Source: Pseudonocardia hydrocarbonoxydans
GTDB lineage: Bacteria; Actinomycetota; Actinomycetes; Mycobacteriales; Pseudonocardiaceae
Assembly: GCF_006539565.1 (NCBI RefSeq)
Contig: NZ_BJNG01000035.1
Span: forward strand, 62,001 to 126,000
Direction of reading: 5' to 3'
DNA: 64,000 bases
The notes beneath the pieces were generated by a model, which was given only the letters and a program-made list of their open reading frames with translations, was not told the DNA's origin and did not search any database. Positions 25,855 to 34,746 of this stretch are shown piece by piece. Made by a program: the position numbers and the translations under genes. How positions within the stretch are numbered: position 1 is the first letter of the stretch; each line of letters starts with the position of its first letter.

Positions 25855-28179
25855 TCAGCTCTGGGCGTCGCTCGGGGCCGGTTCCGTCGCCGGAGCTGCC
25901 GCCGGGTCGCCGCGCTTCACCGCGGCCAGCAGCATCTGCGAGACGTCCTGGACCTGCATGCCCTCCCCGACGCCCTCGCCCTGCTTCTGGGTCAGGCCGT
26001 CGGAGAGCATCGTCTTGCAGAACGGGCACCCGACCGCGATGGTGCCGCCCGCGGCCGCGCCGTCGGAGCCCGCGACGGGGGTGTCGGAGTTCGCGCCGCG
26101 GGCGTTGAGCGCGGCCTCGCCCGGGGCGGCCCCGGCCAGGGTGGCGATGGCCTCCTCGGTGCGGTTGACGTTCACCCGCTGCCCGATCCGCTCCTCCATC
26201 CACATCTGCGCACCACCGGCACCACAGCACATCGACCGGTCGGCGTGCCGCGGCATCTCCGTCATCGTCGCCACCGCGCCGACGAGGGCGCGGGGCTCCT
26301 CGTAGATCTCGTTGTGCCGGCCCAGGTAGCACGGGTCGTGGTAGGTCACCGGGGCGAGCTTGTCCTCGGCGGGGGCGGCGACCGGGACCAGCTTGCCCTC
26401 GCGCACCAGCTTGTTCAGCAGCTGGGTGTGGTGGACGACCTCGTAGTGCCCGTCGAGCTGCGGGTACTCCCGGCCCAGGGTGTTGAGGCAGTGCGGGCAG
26501 GTCGTGACGATCTTGCGGGTGCCCGGCTCCCGGCCCTCGAACACCGAGTTGAGCACCTCGACGTTCTGCTGGGCCAGCATCTGGAACAGGAACTCGTTGC
26601 CCGAGCGCCGCGCCGGGTCACCGGTGCAGGTCTCCTCCGGGCCCAGGACGGTGTAGGTGACCCCGGCCCGGTGCAACAGCTCCGCGGTGGCCTGCACGGT
26701 CTTCTTCGCCCCGTCGTCGAACGCGCCCGCACACCCGATCCAGAACAGGTACTCCGTCTCCGGGGCCAGCTCCCCGTCGAAGACGTTGACGGTGAACCCG
26801 AGCTTCTTCGTCCAGTCCAGGCGCTCCTTGGCGTTCTGCCCCCAGGGATTGCCCTTGTTCTCCAGGTTCTTGAACAGCGTGCCCAGCTCGGAGGGGAACT
26901 CCGACTCGATGAGAACCTGGTTGCGGCGCATGTCGACGATGTGGTCGACGTGCTCGATGTCGACCGGGCACTGCTCCACGCACGCCCCGCAGGTGGTGCA
27001 CGCCCACAGCACGTCGGGGTCGATCACCCCGCCCTGCTCCGCGGTGCCCACCAGCGGGCGCAACGCCTGCTCCGGGCCCGACCCGCGGACGCGCTCGAAA
27101 CCGGACTCCGGCACACCGTGCCCGGGGTGCGCGTCCAGGCCCGCGGCCCAGTCGATCGCCCCCTCCTCCGGCATGTCCTTACCGCCGATCATGTACGGCG
27201 CCTTCGCGTTCATGTGGTCGCGCAGGTCCATGATCAGGATCTTCGGCGAGAGCGGCTTGCCGGTGTTCCACGCCGGGCACTGGGACTGGCAGCGACCGCA
27301 CTCGGTGCAGGTCGCGAAGTCCAGCATGCCCTTCCAGGTGAAGTCCTCGATCTTGCCGCGGCCGAACACGTCGTCCTCGCCCGGGTCCTCGAAGTCGATC
27401 TTCTTGCCGTTCGACTCCATCGCCGGCAACGGGCCCAGCGCCTTCGGGAACCGCTTGGCCGAGACGTTGATCGGCGCGGTGAAGATGTGCAGGTGCTTGC
27501 TGTAGGCGATGATCACCGTGAACACCAGCATCACGCCGATGTGCAGCAGCAGGCCGATCGACTCGACGACCTCCAGCGTCGGCTCAGGGATGCCGACCAT
27601 CAGCTGCCCCAGCCCGATCGACGCCCACGCACCCGACTCGTAGGGCAGGTAGCCCAGCGCGGACGCGGCGGCGCGGTAGAGGAACAGCGTCCACAGGACG
27701 TTGAAGATCATGAACAGGATCAGCCAGGCGCCGCCGGTGTGGCTGCCGTAGAACCGCGACTCCCGCGCCCGACGCTCCGGGGCGTTGCGCAGCCGGATCA
27801 CCGAGAACACACCCAGCGAGATCAGCGCCAGCACCGCGATGGTGTCCTGCAGGAACCCCAGCACCGGCCAGGTACCGATCAGCGGGATCGCGAAGTCCGG
27901 CACGAACAATGCGCCGTAGGCCTCGAGATAGACCGTGATCAGGATGACGAACGCGTAGAAGGTGAACAGGTGCGCCAGCCCGGGCACCGACCACTTCAAC
28001 AGCTTGCGCTGCCCGAAGACCTCCACGAACTGCGCACGGATCCGCTGGTTCAACCCGTCGGTCCGGTCGTTCGCCGGCTGCCCCGACGAGATCAACTTGT
28101 AGATCCACAACGCGCGGCGGCCGGAGACCGCGATGGCAATCACGGTCATCGCCAGGCCGATGATCAGTCTCACGAGCAC
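25855..28179 (-). CDS. Membrane Fe-S oxidoreductase, EtfD-like (Rv0338c type)
   Basis: A 774-residue membrane protein with an N-terminal helix (LVRLIIGLAMTVIAIAV) and about four more membrane helices within the first ~245 residues. Two 4Fe-4S motifs follow (CTECGRCQSQCP near 290-301 and CTTCGACVEQCP near 393-404), then two CCG-type heterodisulfide-reductase domains (FWIGCAGAF, TTCPHCLNTLG; YHDPCYLGRHN, MCCGAGGAQMW). The layout matches mycobacterial Rv0338c (EtfD), which takes electrons from ETF during fatty-acid oxidation and passes them to the quinone pool. Start: GTG after GGGAGGA. A palindrome identical to one before fadE5 lies 107 bp upstream, tying it to acyl-CoA oxidation. The C-terminal ~80 residues contain an extra Ala/Gly-rich insertion. 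Confidence 0.88.
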   Translation of the reverse strand: MLVRLIIGLAMTVIAIAVSGRRALWIYKLISSGQPANDRTDGLNQRIRAQFVEVFGQRKLLKWSVPGLAHLFTFYAFVILITVYLEAYGALFVPDFAIPLIGTWPVLGFLQDTIAVLALISLGVFSVIRLRNAPERRARESRFYGSHTGGAWLILFMIFNVLWTLFLYRAAASALGYLPYESGAWASIGLGQLMVGIPEPTLEVVESIGLLLHIGVMLVFTVIIAYSKHLHIFTAPINVSAKRFPKALGPLPAMESNGKKIDFEDPGEDDVFGRGKIEDFTWKGMLDFATCTECGRCQSQCPAWNTGKPLSPKILIMDLRDHMNAKAPYMIGGKDMPEEGAIDWAAGLDAHPGHGVPESGFERVRGSGPEQALRPLVGTAEQGGVIDPDVLWACTTCGACVEQCPVDIEHVDHIVDMRRNQVLIESEFPSELGTLFKNLENKGNPWGQNAKERLDWTKKLGFTVNVFDGELAPETEYLFWIGCAGAFDDGAKKTVQATAELLHRAGVTYTVLGPEETCTGDPARRSGNEFLFQMLAQQNVEVLNSVFEGREPGTRKIVTTCPHCLNTLGREYPQLDGHYEVVHHTQLLNKLVREGKLVPVAAPAEDKLAPVTYHDPCYLGRHNEIYEEPRALVGAVATMTEMPRHADRSMCCGAGGAQMWMEERIGQRVNVNRTEEAIATLAGAAPGEAALNARGANSDTPVAGSDGAAAGGTIAVGCPFCKTMLSDGLTQKQGEGVGEGMQVQDVSQMLLAAVKRGDPAAAPATEPAPSDAQS

Positions 28180-28285
28180 GGTCGTTCCTCCCAGAACTGG
28201 CTCGCGAGTGGTGGATCGCGGGCCGTTGCGCAGCAGACTAGCCCGCCGTCACCTGCTCCGACGGGGGTCCGGACCGGACATCAAC

Positions 28286-28300
28286 CTACCCGTCGGTAAC
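28286..28300 (-). promoter_or_regulatory. Operator-like palindrome shared with fadE5
   Basis: CTACCCGTCGGTAAC, identical in all 15 bases to the site at 4934-4948 in front of fadE5, placed 107 bp upstream of the EtfD-like gene start. TTAC/GTAA half-sites suggest a dimeric regulator. Confidence 0.65.
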
Positions 28301-28631
28301 AGAACGGGCGGGTGCGACACGGGTGAGAAGGCTCGCACCCGGTGTCACGGACGGGCCGGAGGGGCCGGAGGGCCACCCGGACGGGCGGCGTATTGGGTAC
28401 CGCCGAAAGGCGGGAGCGGACGGCGCAGCCGGTGGCCGCTCGCGGGATCCGCGTGTGCCCCCGCACACGGCCCGCGCCCGGACGGGCCGTAACCGGGCGA
28501 GCACCCTAGGATTGACCGGTGACTCGTGTTTCACTCGGTGCCGGGCTGTGCCGGACGGTGCCGCCTGCCCGCACTGGGACGTGCACGCCCGCGGTCCGAC
28601 CGGGGGACGTCCACGAACGGGAGGAGTCGCC
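28301..28631 (+). other. Gap between etfD-like gene and the secretion operon
   Basis: No gene is convincing here. The 452-bp gap 28180-28631 holds the EtfD operator, a stem GGGTGCGA (28310-28317)/TCGCACCC (28333-28340) that competes with an alternative pairing of GACACGGGTG with CACCCGGTGTC, a cluster of hairpins (28400-28488), a TAGGAT hexamer at 28507-28512 that could be a -10 element, and a ribosome site GGGAGGAG before the ATG at 28632. Confidence 0.5.
28400..28488 (+). ncRNA. Candidate structured leader or small RNA (four adjacent hairpins)
   Basis: Consecutive stems: CCGCC-GAAA-GGCGG (28400-28413, GNRA tetraloop); GAGCGG/CCGCTC (28414-28419 with 28436-28441) enclosing CGGC-GCA-GCCG (28421-28431); then CGCGG-GAT-CCGCG (28441-28453) or, alternatively, CGTGTGC-CCCC-GCACACG (28452-28469); and GGCCCG/CGGGCC (28469-28474 with 28483-28488). 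I do not match it to a known riboswitch class. If transcription starts at the TAGGAT downstream, it would not be part of the operon mRNA. Confidence 0.3.
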
Positions 28632-28892
28632 ATGATCGATCCGGAGCTGGTCGCGCTCGCACAGGGCGGGGTGGGCACCGCAGGGGTGCAGACCTGGATC
28701 CAGGAGAACGTCGTCCCCCTGGTGCTCCTCGGGATCGCCGTGATCCTGCTGTGGATCGGCGGCCGCGGCGACAACGCCGGCGTGGCCCGCCGCAGCGTCG
28801 GTCTCATCATCGGCCTCGTGGCGCTCGGCATCGCGGTGTCGGGGAACGGTCCGGAGATCGGCAGCTTCCTGGCCGGCCTCCTCACCGGGTGA
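28632..28892 (+). CDS. Small two-span protein, pilin-like (VirB2-like position)
   Basis: An 86-residue protein with two hydrophobic helices (ENVVPLVLLGIAVILLWIGG and SVGLIIGLVALGIAVSGNG) joined by a short basic loop (GRGDNAGVARR). Size, two-helix hairpin and first place in an operon with PrgI-, VirB4-, VirB6- and VirB8-like genes suggest the VirB2/TrbC-like subunit of a type IV secretion channel; no sequence motif proves it. The ATG has an excellent ribosome site (GGGAGGAG), and the stop overlaps the next start (GTGA). Confidence 0.7.
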   Translation: MIDPELVALAQGGVGTAGVQTWIQENVVPLVLLGIAVILLWIGGRGDNAGVARRSVGLIIGLVALGIAVSGNGPEIGSFLAGLLTG

Positions 28893-29299
28893 CGGGCGTG
28901 CTCGTCCGCACCGACGACGAGGTGTACCGGGTCGACTCCGTCTGGCTCGGTCCGCCCCGCGCCACCTTCCCCTGGCGGGCCCGCTACGTCTCCTACGGCG
29001 TCGGCCTGCTGGCGATGATCCTGGTGATGTTCCTGCAGCGGCGGCTCGGGATCGGGCTGGACTTCTTCTCCGTCGCCTGGGCCCTGGTGATCACCGTCGT
29101 CGTCACGCGGTTCCTGGGCCAGCGCATCGACTACGAGCGCCCGCTCGGCCAGGTGGTCGCGCTGTTCGGCCACGAGGTCCGCGGCCCGCGCGCCACGACC
29201 GCGACCGCCGGGGGAGCCGTGCGCTCCGGGCACGTCCGCACCGGCCCGGCCGTCGCGCCGGGCCGTCGCTCGGGAGGGCGCCGGCGTGGCCGCGCGTGA
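28889..29299 (+). CDS. PrgI/VirB3-like membrane protein
   Basis: A 136-residue protein with two close membrane helices (YVSYGVGLLAMILVMFLQ and FFSVAWALVITVVVTRFLGQ) in its first 75 residues and a basic cytoplasmic tail rich in Gly/Arg. In Gram-positive type IV secretion systems a PrgI/VirB3 protein of this size precedes the VirB4 ATPase and helps anchor it, which is the arrangement here. Start GTG overlaps the upstream stop; the end overlaps the ATPase gene by 14 bp. Confidence 0.72.
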   Translation: MTGVLVRTDDEVYRVDSVWLGPPRATFPWRARYVSYGVGLLAMILVMFLQRRLGIGLDFFSVAWALVITVVVTRFLGQRIDYERPLGQVVALFGHEVRGPRATTATAGGAVRSGHVRTGPAVAPGRRSGGRRRGRA

Positions 29300-32240
29300 G
29301 AAGGGCCCCCGCGAGCCCGCCGAGAGGAAACCCCGCCGCCGCAGGGGGCGGGCGCTCGCCGGGGAGTCCGGACTGCCCACCTACACCCCCGAGATCGCAC
29401 TGCGCTCCATCGACGGCCACCTGACGCGCACCGGCACCCAGGTCATGGCCTGGTACCGGCTCGCCGCGCAGGCGTGGAGCTTCCGCAGCGACTCCCAGCG
29501 CGAGGTGCTGATCCGCCAGATCGCCGCCCAGCTCGGCGAGCTGCAGGGCCGCTGGCTGCACCTGCGCGTCACCACCCGCCCGTACCCGGTGCACATGTGG
29601 GCGGAGTCCTTCGACAACAACGCGCTCGGCCGCATGCCCGATGTCGCGGGCGCGCTGGGCTGGGACGGGTTCCTGGAGGGCGAGCAGCGCCACCTGATGG
29701 GCCTGTCGATGTCGGACAAGGAGGTCTTCCTCGGCATCGAGGTCTCCGGTCGCGGGATGCTCGACCGCTGGGTCGACGTCGCCGCGCCGGTGCTCAACCG
29801 GATCGCACCGGCCGCGGTGCGGGCCGAGCTGGCCGCACTGGACTCCGAGGTCGGCCACATCGACGAGCTCGTCGCCGGCAGCGGCCTCGACGCCGTGCCC
29901 GCCCGGCCCGACGACGTCGCCTGGCTGATGCAGCGCTCGTGCGCGCTCGGGCTGCCCGCACCGCGCACGCTGTCGGTCGTGCCGGGCGGGGTGAGCCGCT
30001 GGGAGACCGAGGACCTGGCCGGGTTCACCGACGGCGTCGACATGTACCAGGAGCCCTACGCCCCGACCGTCAAGGTGATCGGACGGATCCGGTCGCAGAC
30101 CGTGCAGCGCAACGTCGCCGTGCTGTCGGTCGGGCTGATGGAGGGCCTGCGGATCCCCGAGATCGACGACCCGTGGATGCAGCACAGCGACCGCCTGCCG
30201 TTCCCGGTGGAGTGGTCCGCGCGCATCTACGTCCGGCGTCCCGAGGAGGTGGCGGGCGAGCTGCAGCGCCAGATGGGCAAGGTGCGCAGCCAGATCCGCC
30301 ACTACACCCACGACCACGACCTCGACCCCCCGATGTCGCTGGCCCGCCAGGCCGACCGCGTGCTGGAGGTCGAGGACGAGCTGACGTCCGGGCTCACCCA
30401 GCTCAACACCCGCCTCTACGGCTGGTGGCGGGTCGCGGTGTCGGGCAAGGACGAGGCGGAGGCCGTCAGCCGCGCCCAGCAGGTGCTCGACGTCTACCGG
30501 CCCAAGGTCCAGATGGAGCACCCCGAGGCGCAGTACAAGTACGCCCGCGAGTTCATCCCGGGCGAGCCGCTGGCGTCGACGGCGTACCGGCGGCGGGGCT
30601 CGGTCACCTGGGCGGCCGCCGCCGTGCCCGCGGCCACCGCGAGCGTCGGCGACCGACGCGGCATCATGATCGGCGAGACCTGCACCGCGACCCGGCGCCC
30701 CGTGGCCTGGGACCCGTGGCTCGCGCAGGAGGTGCGCCGGGCGTCCGGGCTCACCGCCGTGGTCGGCGGGCTGGGCTCGGGCAAGTCGTTCCTCACCGGG
30801 CTGATCGTCTACAAGACGCTGCGCGCCGGTGCCCGCTGGACCGTGCTCGACCCGTCCGGCCCGCTGGCCGAGCTGACCAGGCTGCCGGAGCTGGCGCCGT
30901 TCAGCCGCCACATCAACCTGCTGCGCGCCGATCCCGGCATCCTCAACCCCTACCGCGTCGTCGCCGAGCCGCGCCCCGACCACTTCGCCGACGAGGAGGA
31001 CCCCGAGCGGGCCTGGCGGCGCGAGCGGTCACTGGCCGCCGCCACCCGCCGCCGCCTCGTCCTCGACGTCCTCACCGGGTTGCTGCCCTACGACATCTCC
31101 CGCCTGCCGCACACCCGCATCGTGCTGCTGCGCGCGGTCCGCGAGGTGGGGGGCGCCAACGACCGGCACCCCGGCCTCGTCATCGACGCCCTGCGCCGCC
31201 ACGCCCGCGACGGCGAGGAGCACGCGGGGGTCGTCGCCGACTTCCTCGACGAGCGCCGCGAGCTGCCCCAGGCCGCGCTGCTGTTCCCCGACACCACCCG
31301 CGACGACCCGTGGCACGCCGACCGCGACTACCGCCTCACGGTGCTGACCATGCAGGGCATGACGCTGCCCCGCCCGGGCAGCCCGCGCGAGGAGTGGACC
31401 GACGCCGAGTCGCTCGCCGTCGAGCTGCTCAACCTGGCGTCCTGGCTCACCCAGCGCACGATCTACGAGGCCGACCGCAACCTGCGCAAGGGCGTGGCGC
31501 TGGACGAGACGCACTTCCTGTCGCAGGTGCCCACCGGCAAGGTGCTCATCGACCGGCTCGCCCGCGACTCCCGCAAGTTCAACGTCCGCGCGCTGTTCGC
31601 CTCGCAGCTGGCGGGCGACCTGCTGCGCGTGTCCGGGTTCGCCTCGCTGGTCAACGCCGTGTTCGTCGGGCGCACCGACGACGGCGAGGCCCAGGACGAG
31701 GCGCTGCGCCTGCTCAAGGTGCCCACCGGCGTCGGCTACGAGCAAATGCTCGGCACGCTCTCGCCGCGCCCGCGCCACGACGACCGCCCCGACGACACCC
31801 CGCGCCAGTTCGTGTTCGCCGACGGCCACGGCGGCGTCGAGAAGATCCGCATCGACCTCGAGGGCCCGCACCTGGAGCACGTGCGTGCCGCCCTCGACAC
31901 CAACCCCGACGCCAGCCGCGTCTCCGCCCGCGGGGTGCCGCTCGCGGCGGCCGCCGCGCCGGCCGCGGTGCGCGCACCCGACGAGCCGCCCACGCCCGTC
32001 ACGCTGGTGTCCGGCGACGGCTTCGTGGGCGACGAGCTCTCCGACGACGACGTCCTCGACGACCTGTCCCCGCACGCGGCCCCCGTCCTCCCGGCCGGTG
32101 CCGAACTGCTCGACGACGAGGAGCTCGACCTCGTCGACGACCTCGACGGGCACCCGGCGGGCGAGGGCAGGCAGCCGCAGTGGGCGGTCAACGGCAACGG
32201 CACGGACCGGGCGCGATCGGCCGGGGAGACCGTTCGGTGA
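29286..32240 (+). CDS. VirB4/TraC-like type IV secretion ATPase
   Basis: A 984-residue cytoplasmic ATPase. The N-terminal half (about 30-460) is a VirB4-type domain containing VHMWAESFDNNALGRM and IYVRRPEEVAGELQRQMGK. The C-terminal half holds Walker A GGLGSGKS at residues 494-501 and Walker B VALDETHF near 740, with a preceding polar helical insert. The last ~120 residues are acidic and low-complexity (VGDELSDDDVLDDLSPHA). VirB4 proteins energise assembly and substrate transfer in type IV secretion. The stop overlaps the next gene start by 4 bp. Confidence 0.85.
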   Translation: MAAREKGPREPAERKPRRRRGRALAGESGLPTYTPEIALRSIDGHLTRTGTQVMAWYRLAAQAWSFRSDSQREVLIRQIAAQLGELQGRWLHLRVTTRPYPVHMWAESFDNNALGRMPDVAGALGWDGFLEGEQRHLMGLSMSDKEVFLGIEVSGRGMLDRWVDVAAPVLNRIAPAAVRAELAALDSEVGHIDELVAGSGLDAVPARPDDVAWLMQRSCALGLPAPRTLSVVPGGVSRWETEDLAGFTDGVDMYQEPYAPTVKVIGRIRSQTVQRNVAVLSVGLMEGLRIPEIDDPWMQHSDRLPFPVEWSARIYVRRPEEVAGELQRQMGKVRSQIRHYTHDHDLDPPMSLARQADRVLEVEDELTSGLTQLNTRLYGWWRVAVSGKDEAEAVSRAQQVLDVYRPKVQMEHPEAQYKYAREFIPGEPLASTAYRRRGSVTWAAAAVPAATASVGDRRGIMIGETCTATRRPVAWDPWLAQEVRRASGLTAVVGGLGSGKSFLTGLIVYKTLRAGARWTVLDPSGPLAELTRLPELAPFSRHINLLRADPGILNPYRVVAEPRPDHFADEEDPERAWRRERSLAAATRRRLVLDVLTGLLPYDISRLPHTRIVLLRAVREVGGANDRHPGLVIDALRRHARDGEEHAGVVADFLDERRELPQAALLFPDTTRDDPWHADRDYRLTVLTMQGMTLPRPGSPREEWTDAESLAVELLNLASWLTQRTIYEADRNLRKGVALDETHFLSQVPTGKVLIDRLARDSRKFNVRALFASQLAGDLLRVSGFASLVNAVFVGRTDDGEAQDEALRLLKVPTGVGYEQMLGTLSPRPRHDDRPDDTPRQFVFADGHGGVEKIRIDLEGPHLEHVRAALDTNPDASRVSARGVPLAAAAAPAAVRAPDEPPTPVTLVSGDGFVGDELSDDDVLDDLSPHAAPVLPAGAELLDDEELDLVDDLDGHPAGEGRQPQWAVNGNGTDRARSAGETVR

Positions 32241-34147
32241 CCGCGCCACCGGTGGGCGCACTGCCGGTGGGGTTGGTCGTACTGGCCGCCCTGCTGGTGG
32301 CGGTCCACCGACGGCGCAGGCGGGGCGCGGAGCCGCGGCAGCGCTCGCGCCGCGCGGCCCTGCTGGTGGTCACCGCGCTGGTCGGCGGGTCGGTGCTGAT
32401 CGGCACGCCGGCGATGGCGCAGCCCTTCGACTGCAAGGAGTCGCCGGAGCCCGACCGCCCCGGCACCGGGCTGGTCGGCTCGCTGGACCCCCCGGTCTAC
32501 GGCGTCGGCGAGCCGGGCAGCGTCTACGACGAGGTCGGTTACGCCGGGCTGATCTGGCACAACTACGACCTCGGCTGCGCGGGCTCGGCCGTGTTCAACC
32601 CGGCGAGCACCACCGACACGTGGCTGGGCAACCAGGCGTTCAACGTCGCCAAGTTCACCGTGGGCGGCGTCAACTGGTCGCACTACCTGATCGCCGACGG
32701 CGGCGAGCTGCTCTCCCCGCTCGACGACCTGATCAGCGCGGGCACCACCGCCATGTACGACGCGGTGTTCTCCACCTTCATCGGCCCGGTGCTGGCGATC
32801 CTCGCCGTGATCATGCTGGTGATGGCGCTGCGCGGCGACCTCGCGCAGCAGGCCCGGCGCGGGGCGTTCGCGGTGGCGGCGCTGGTCGTCGGGTCGGCCG
32901 CGTACCTCACCCCGGTCGACTGGGCCAAGGCCGCCGACGGCCTGCTGCTCGACGGCGTCACCTCGATGCAGGAGGGCTTCCTCGACCAGGTGGGGCTGGG
33001 CAACCGCGACACCCTGCCGACCGTGCTCGTCGACAACGTGATCTACCAGAACTGGCTGCGCGGCGAGTTCGGCGCGCCCGACGTGCCGCAGGCCCAGGAG
33101 CTGGGCCGCGACCTGCTGCGCGCGCAGACCTTCACCAAGGCCGAGATCGCCGAGGGCCGCGACACCCTGGAGCTGGCCGAGCAGAAGAAGGCCGACTTCG
33201 CCGCGATCGGCGAGCGGATGGGCGACCGCTACCCCTACTTCACCGGCGAGGCGGGCAGCCGCACCGGCGCCGGGATCCTGGCCGTCGTGCAGGCCGTCTG
33301 CATCGCGCTGTTCCAGCTGCTGTCGAAGGTGCTGGTGCTGGTCGCGATGCTGCTGCTGCGCCTGATGGTGATGACGGCCCCCGCGATCGCCGTCGTCGCC
33401 GTGCTCAAGCCCGACATCCTGCCCGCGCTGCTGCGCATCGGCGGGGCGGCGATCGTCAACACGCTCGTGGTGGGCGCGCTCGCCGGGCTGCACGCGCTGC
33501 TGGTGGTGTCGATGTTCCGACCGGGCGCGGGGATCGACCTGTGGCTGGCCCTGCTGGTCACCGGCGTCGTCACGGTGGTGCTGTGGGCCGTGGCCCGGCC
33601 GTTCCGGCGGCTGGTGTCGATGGTCTCGCTGACCCGTGAGCAGTTCGGCGGGATCGTGCCCGGCGCCGGGTCCGGGCCGATGTCGCGGGTCTGGCAGCGG
33701 ATGCGCGGCGGCGAGGCCGACGACCGCCAGTCCCGCTGGTGGGACGAGCGCCGCGGCGCCGCGGCCGGCGCGACGATGGGCGGCGGCAGCCGCCCCGAGG
33801 CCGAGGCGCCGATGCGCGTGCGGGCCACCGCCGAGCGCGTGACGCGCCCGCGCACCGAGATCGAGATCCCGTCCACCCCGACGCTCGTGCCCGGCGCACG
33901 CCGCCCGGCGCTGCCCGCGGGCGGCGGCGGGGTCGGCGGCACGGGGGCGACGCCGCGCTGGTCGGAGCCCGGCGAGGTCGACGACCGCACGATCTACCGC
34001 AGGCCCGACTCCACCCCGCTGCGCCCCGGCGCCGCCCGCCCGGTGCAGGCCGAGATCGTCGACGGCGTGCCGGTCTACCGCATCTACCGCCCGCGGACCC
34101 CCGCAGGCGGGGTCTACGACCGGACCGGCGGCGGCCGTGCCGATTAG
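32237..34147 (+). CDS. VirB6/TrbL-like polytopic membrane protein
   Basis: A 636-residue protein. It begins with two hydrophobic stretches (VGLVVLAALLVAV and ALLVVTALVGGSVLIGTPAM), then an exported segment with Cys (FDCKESPE, LGCAGS), and a core of about six membrane helices between residues 170 and 460 (FIGPVLAILAVIMLVMAL, FAVAALVVGSAAYL, VLVLVAMLLLRLMVMTAP, LALLVTGVVTVVLWAVA). The ~165-residue C-terminal tail is Arg/Pro-rich and cytoplasmic. Position after VirB4 and topology fit the VirB6/TrbL channel component. Start GTG overlaps the VirB4 stop. Confidence 0.75.
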   Translation: MTAPPVGALPVGLVVLAALLVAVHRRRRRGAEPRQRSRRAALLVVTALVGGSVLIGTPAMAQPFDCKESPEPDRPGTGLVGSLDPPVYGVGEPGSVYDEVGYAGLIWHNYDLGCAGSAVFNPASTTDTWLGNQAFNVAKFTVGGVNWSHYLIADGGELLSPLDDLISAGTTAMYDAVFSTFIGPVLAILAVIMLVMALRGDLAQQARRGAFAVAALVVGSAAYLTPVDWAKAADGLLLDGVTSMQEGFLDQVGLGNRDTLPTVLVDNVIYQNWLRGEFGAPDVPQAQELGRDLLRAQTFTKAEIAEGRDTLELAEQKKADFAAIGERMGDRYPYFTGEAGSRTGAGILAVVQAVCIALFQLLSKVLVLVAMLLLRLMVMTAPAIAVVAVLKPDILPALLRIGGAAIVNTLVVGALAGLHALLVVSMFRPGAGIDLWLALLVTGVVTVVLWAVARPFRRLVSMVSLTREQFGGIVPGAGSGPMSRVWQRMRGGEADDRQSRWWDERRGAAAGATMGGGSRPEAEAPMRVRATAERVTRPRTEIEIPSTPTLVPGARRPALPAGGGGVGGTGATPRWSEPGEVDDRTIYRRPDSTPLRPGAARPVQAEIVDGVPVYRIYRPRTPAGGVYDRTGGGRAD

Positions 34148-34745
34148 GTCCCCGCGCGGCCGCGCGGCGGCCTACCGGGCGGTGTGGCAGTGGCCGCTGC
34201 GCTCGCCCGCGCGCCTCGCCGTCACCGGGGTCGCCGTCCTGGCCGTGGTGCTGGGCGTCAGCACGGCGCTCACCGCGATCAACCCGCCGGTGCCGCAGCC
34301 CGCGGGCGTCACCACGTCCGCGACGCCCTCCCCGGGGTCGCCCCGGGCGTCGCGCGCGCCGGACGGCCCGCCCGCGCCGACCGCGCTGCCCCCCGTCGCC
34401 GAGCTGACGCCCACCACGCTGCCCGTCTCCGCCGCCCCGCAGGCCGCGCTGCAGGCCGCCTCCAGCTGGTCGGCCGCGTGGATCCGGCCCCCCGACGGCA
34501 CGCCCGCCGCGCAGTGGATCGACGGGCTGCGGCCGTTCACCACCGAGGAGTACCTGGGCGTGCTCGCCACCGTCGACCCGGCCGCGGTCCCGGCCACGGT
34601 CGTCACCGGCCCGGCGCGGGCGGTGCGGGTCGCGACCAGCTCCGTCGACGTGGAGGTGCCCACCGACGCCCTGACGCTGCTGGTCCTCGTGGTGCGCACC
34701 GAGGCGGGCGACTGGCGGGTCTCCGGCTACGACCGGGCGGCCTGA
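34137..34745 (+). CDS. VirB8/TcpC-like conjugation-type protein
   Basis: A 202-residue bitopic protein: basic cytoplasmic N-terminus, one membrane helix at about 22-42 (ARLAVTGVAVLAVVLGVSTAL), a Pro/Thr/Ser-rich linker to ~95, and a C-terminal domain of ~100 residues (AASSWSAAWIRP, EYLGVLATVDP, LTLLVLVVRTEAGDWRVSGY) with the NTF2-like pattern seen in VirB8 and TcpC. It overlaps the previous gene by 11 bp. A scaffolding role in a secretion complex is inferred. Confidence 0.7.
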   Translation: MPIRSPRGRAAAYRAVWQWPLRSPARLAVTGVAVLAVVLGVSTALTAINPPVPQPAGVTTSATPSPGSPRASRAPDGPPAPTALPPVAELTPTTLPVSAAPQAALQAASSWSAAWIRPPDGTPAAQWIDGLRPFTTEEYLGVLATVDPAAVPATVVTGPARAVRVATSSVDVEVPTDALTLLVLVVRTEAGDWRVSGYDRAA

Positions 34746-34746
34746 C

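Noticed and set aside
25837..28299. 820-codon plus-strand open frame opposite the EtfD-like gene
   Set aside because: The minus strand carries Fe-S and CCG motifs; the plus frame is His/Arg/Gln-rich and featureless.
28400..28488. Assignment of the hairpin cluster to the c-di-AMP or c-di-GMP riboswitch classes
   Set aside because: The GAAA loop and neighbouring stems are suggestive, but the conserved single-stranded motifs I remember for those classes are missing.
28323..28631. Upstream extension of the small pilin-like gene
   Set aside because: The frame is open, but the sequence is Arg/Gly-rich and the ATG at 28632 has a far better ribosome site and begins the hydrophobic protein.
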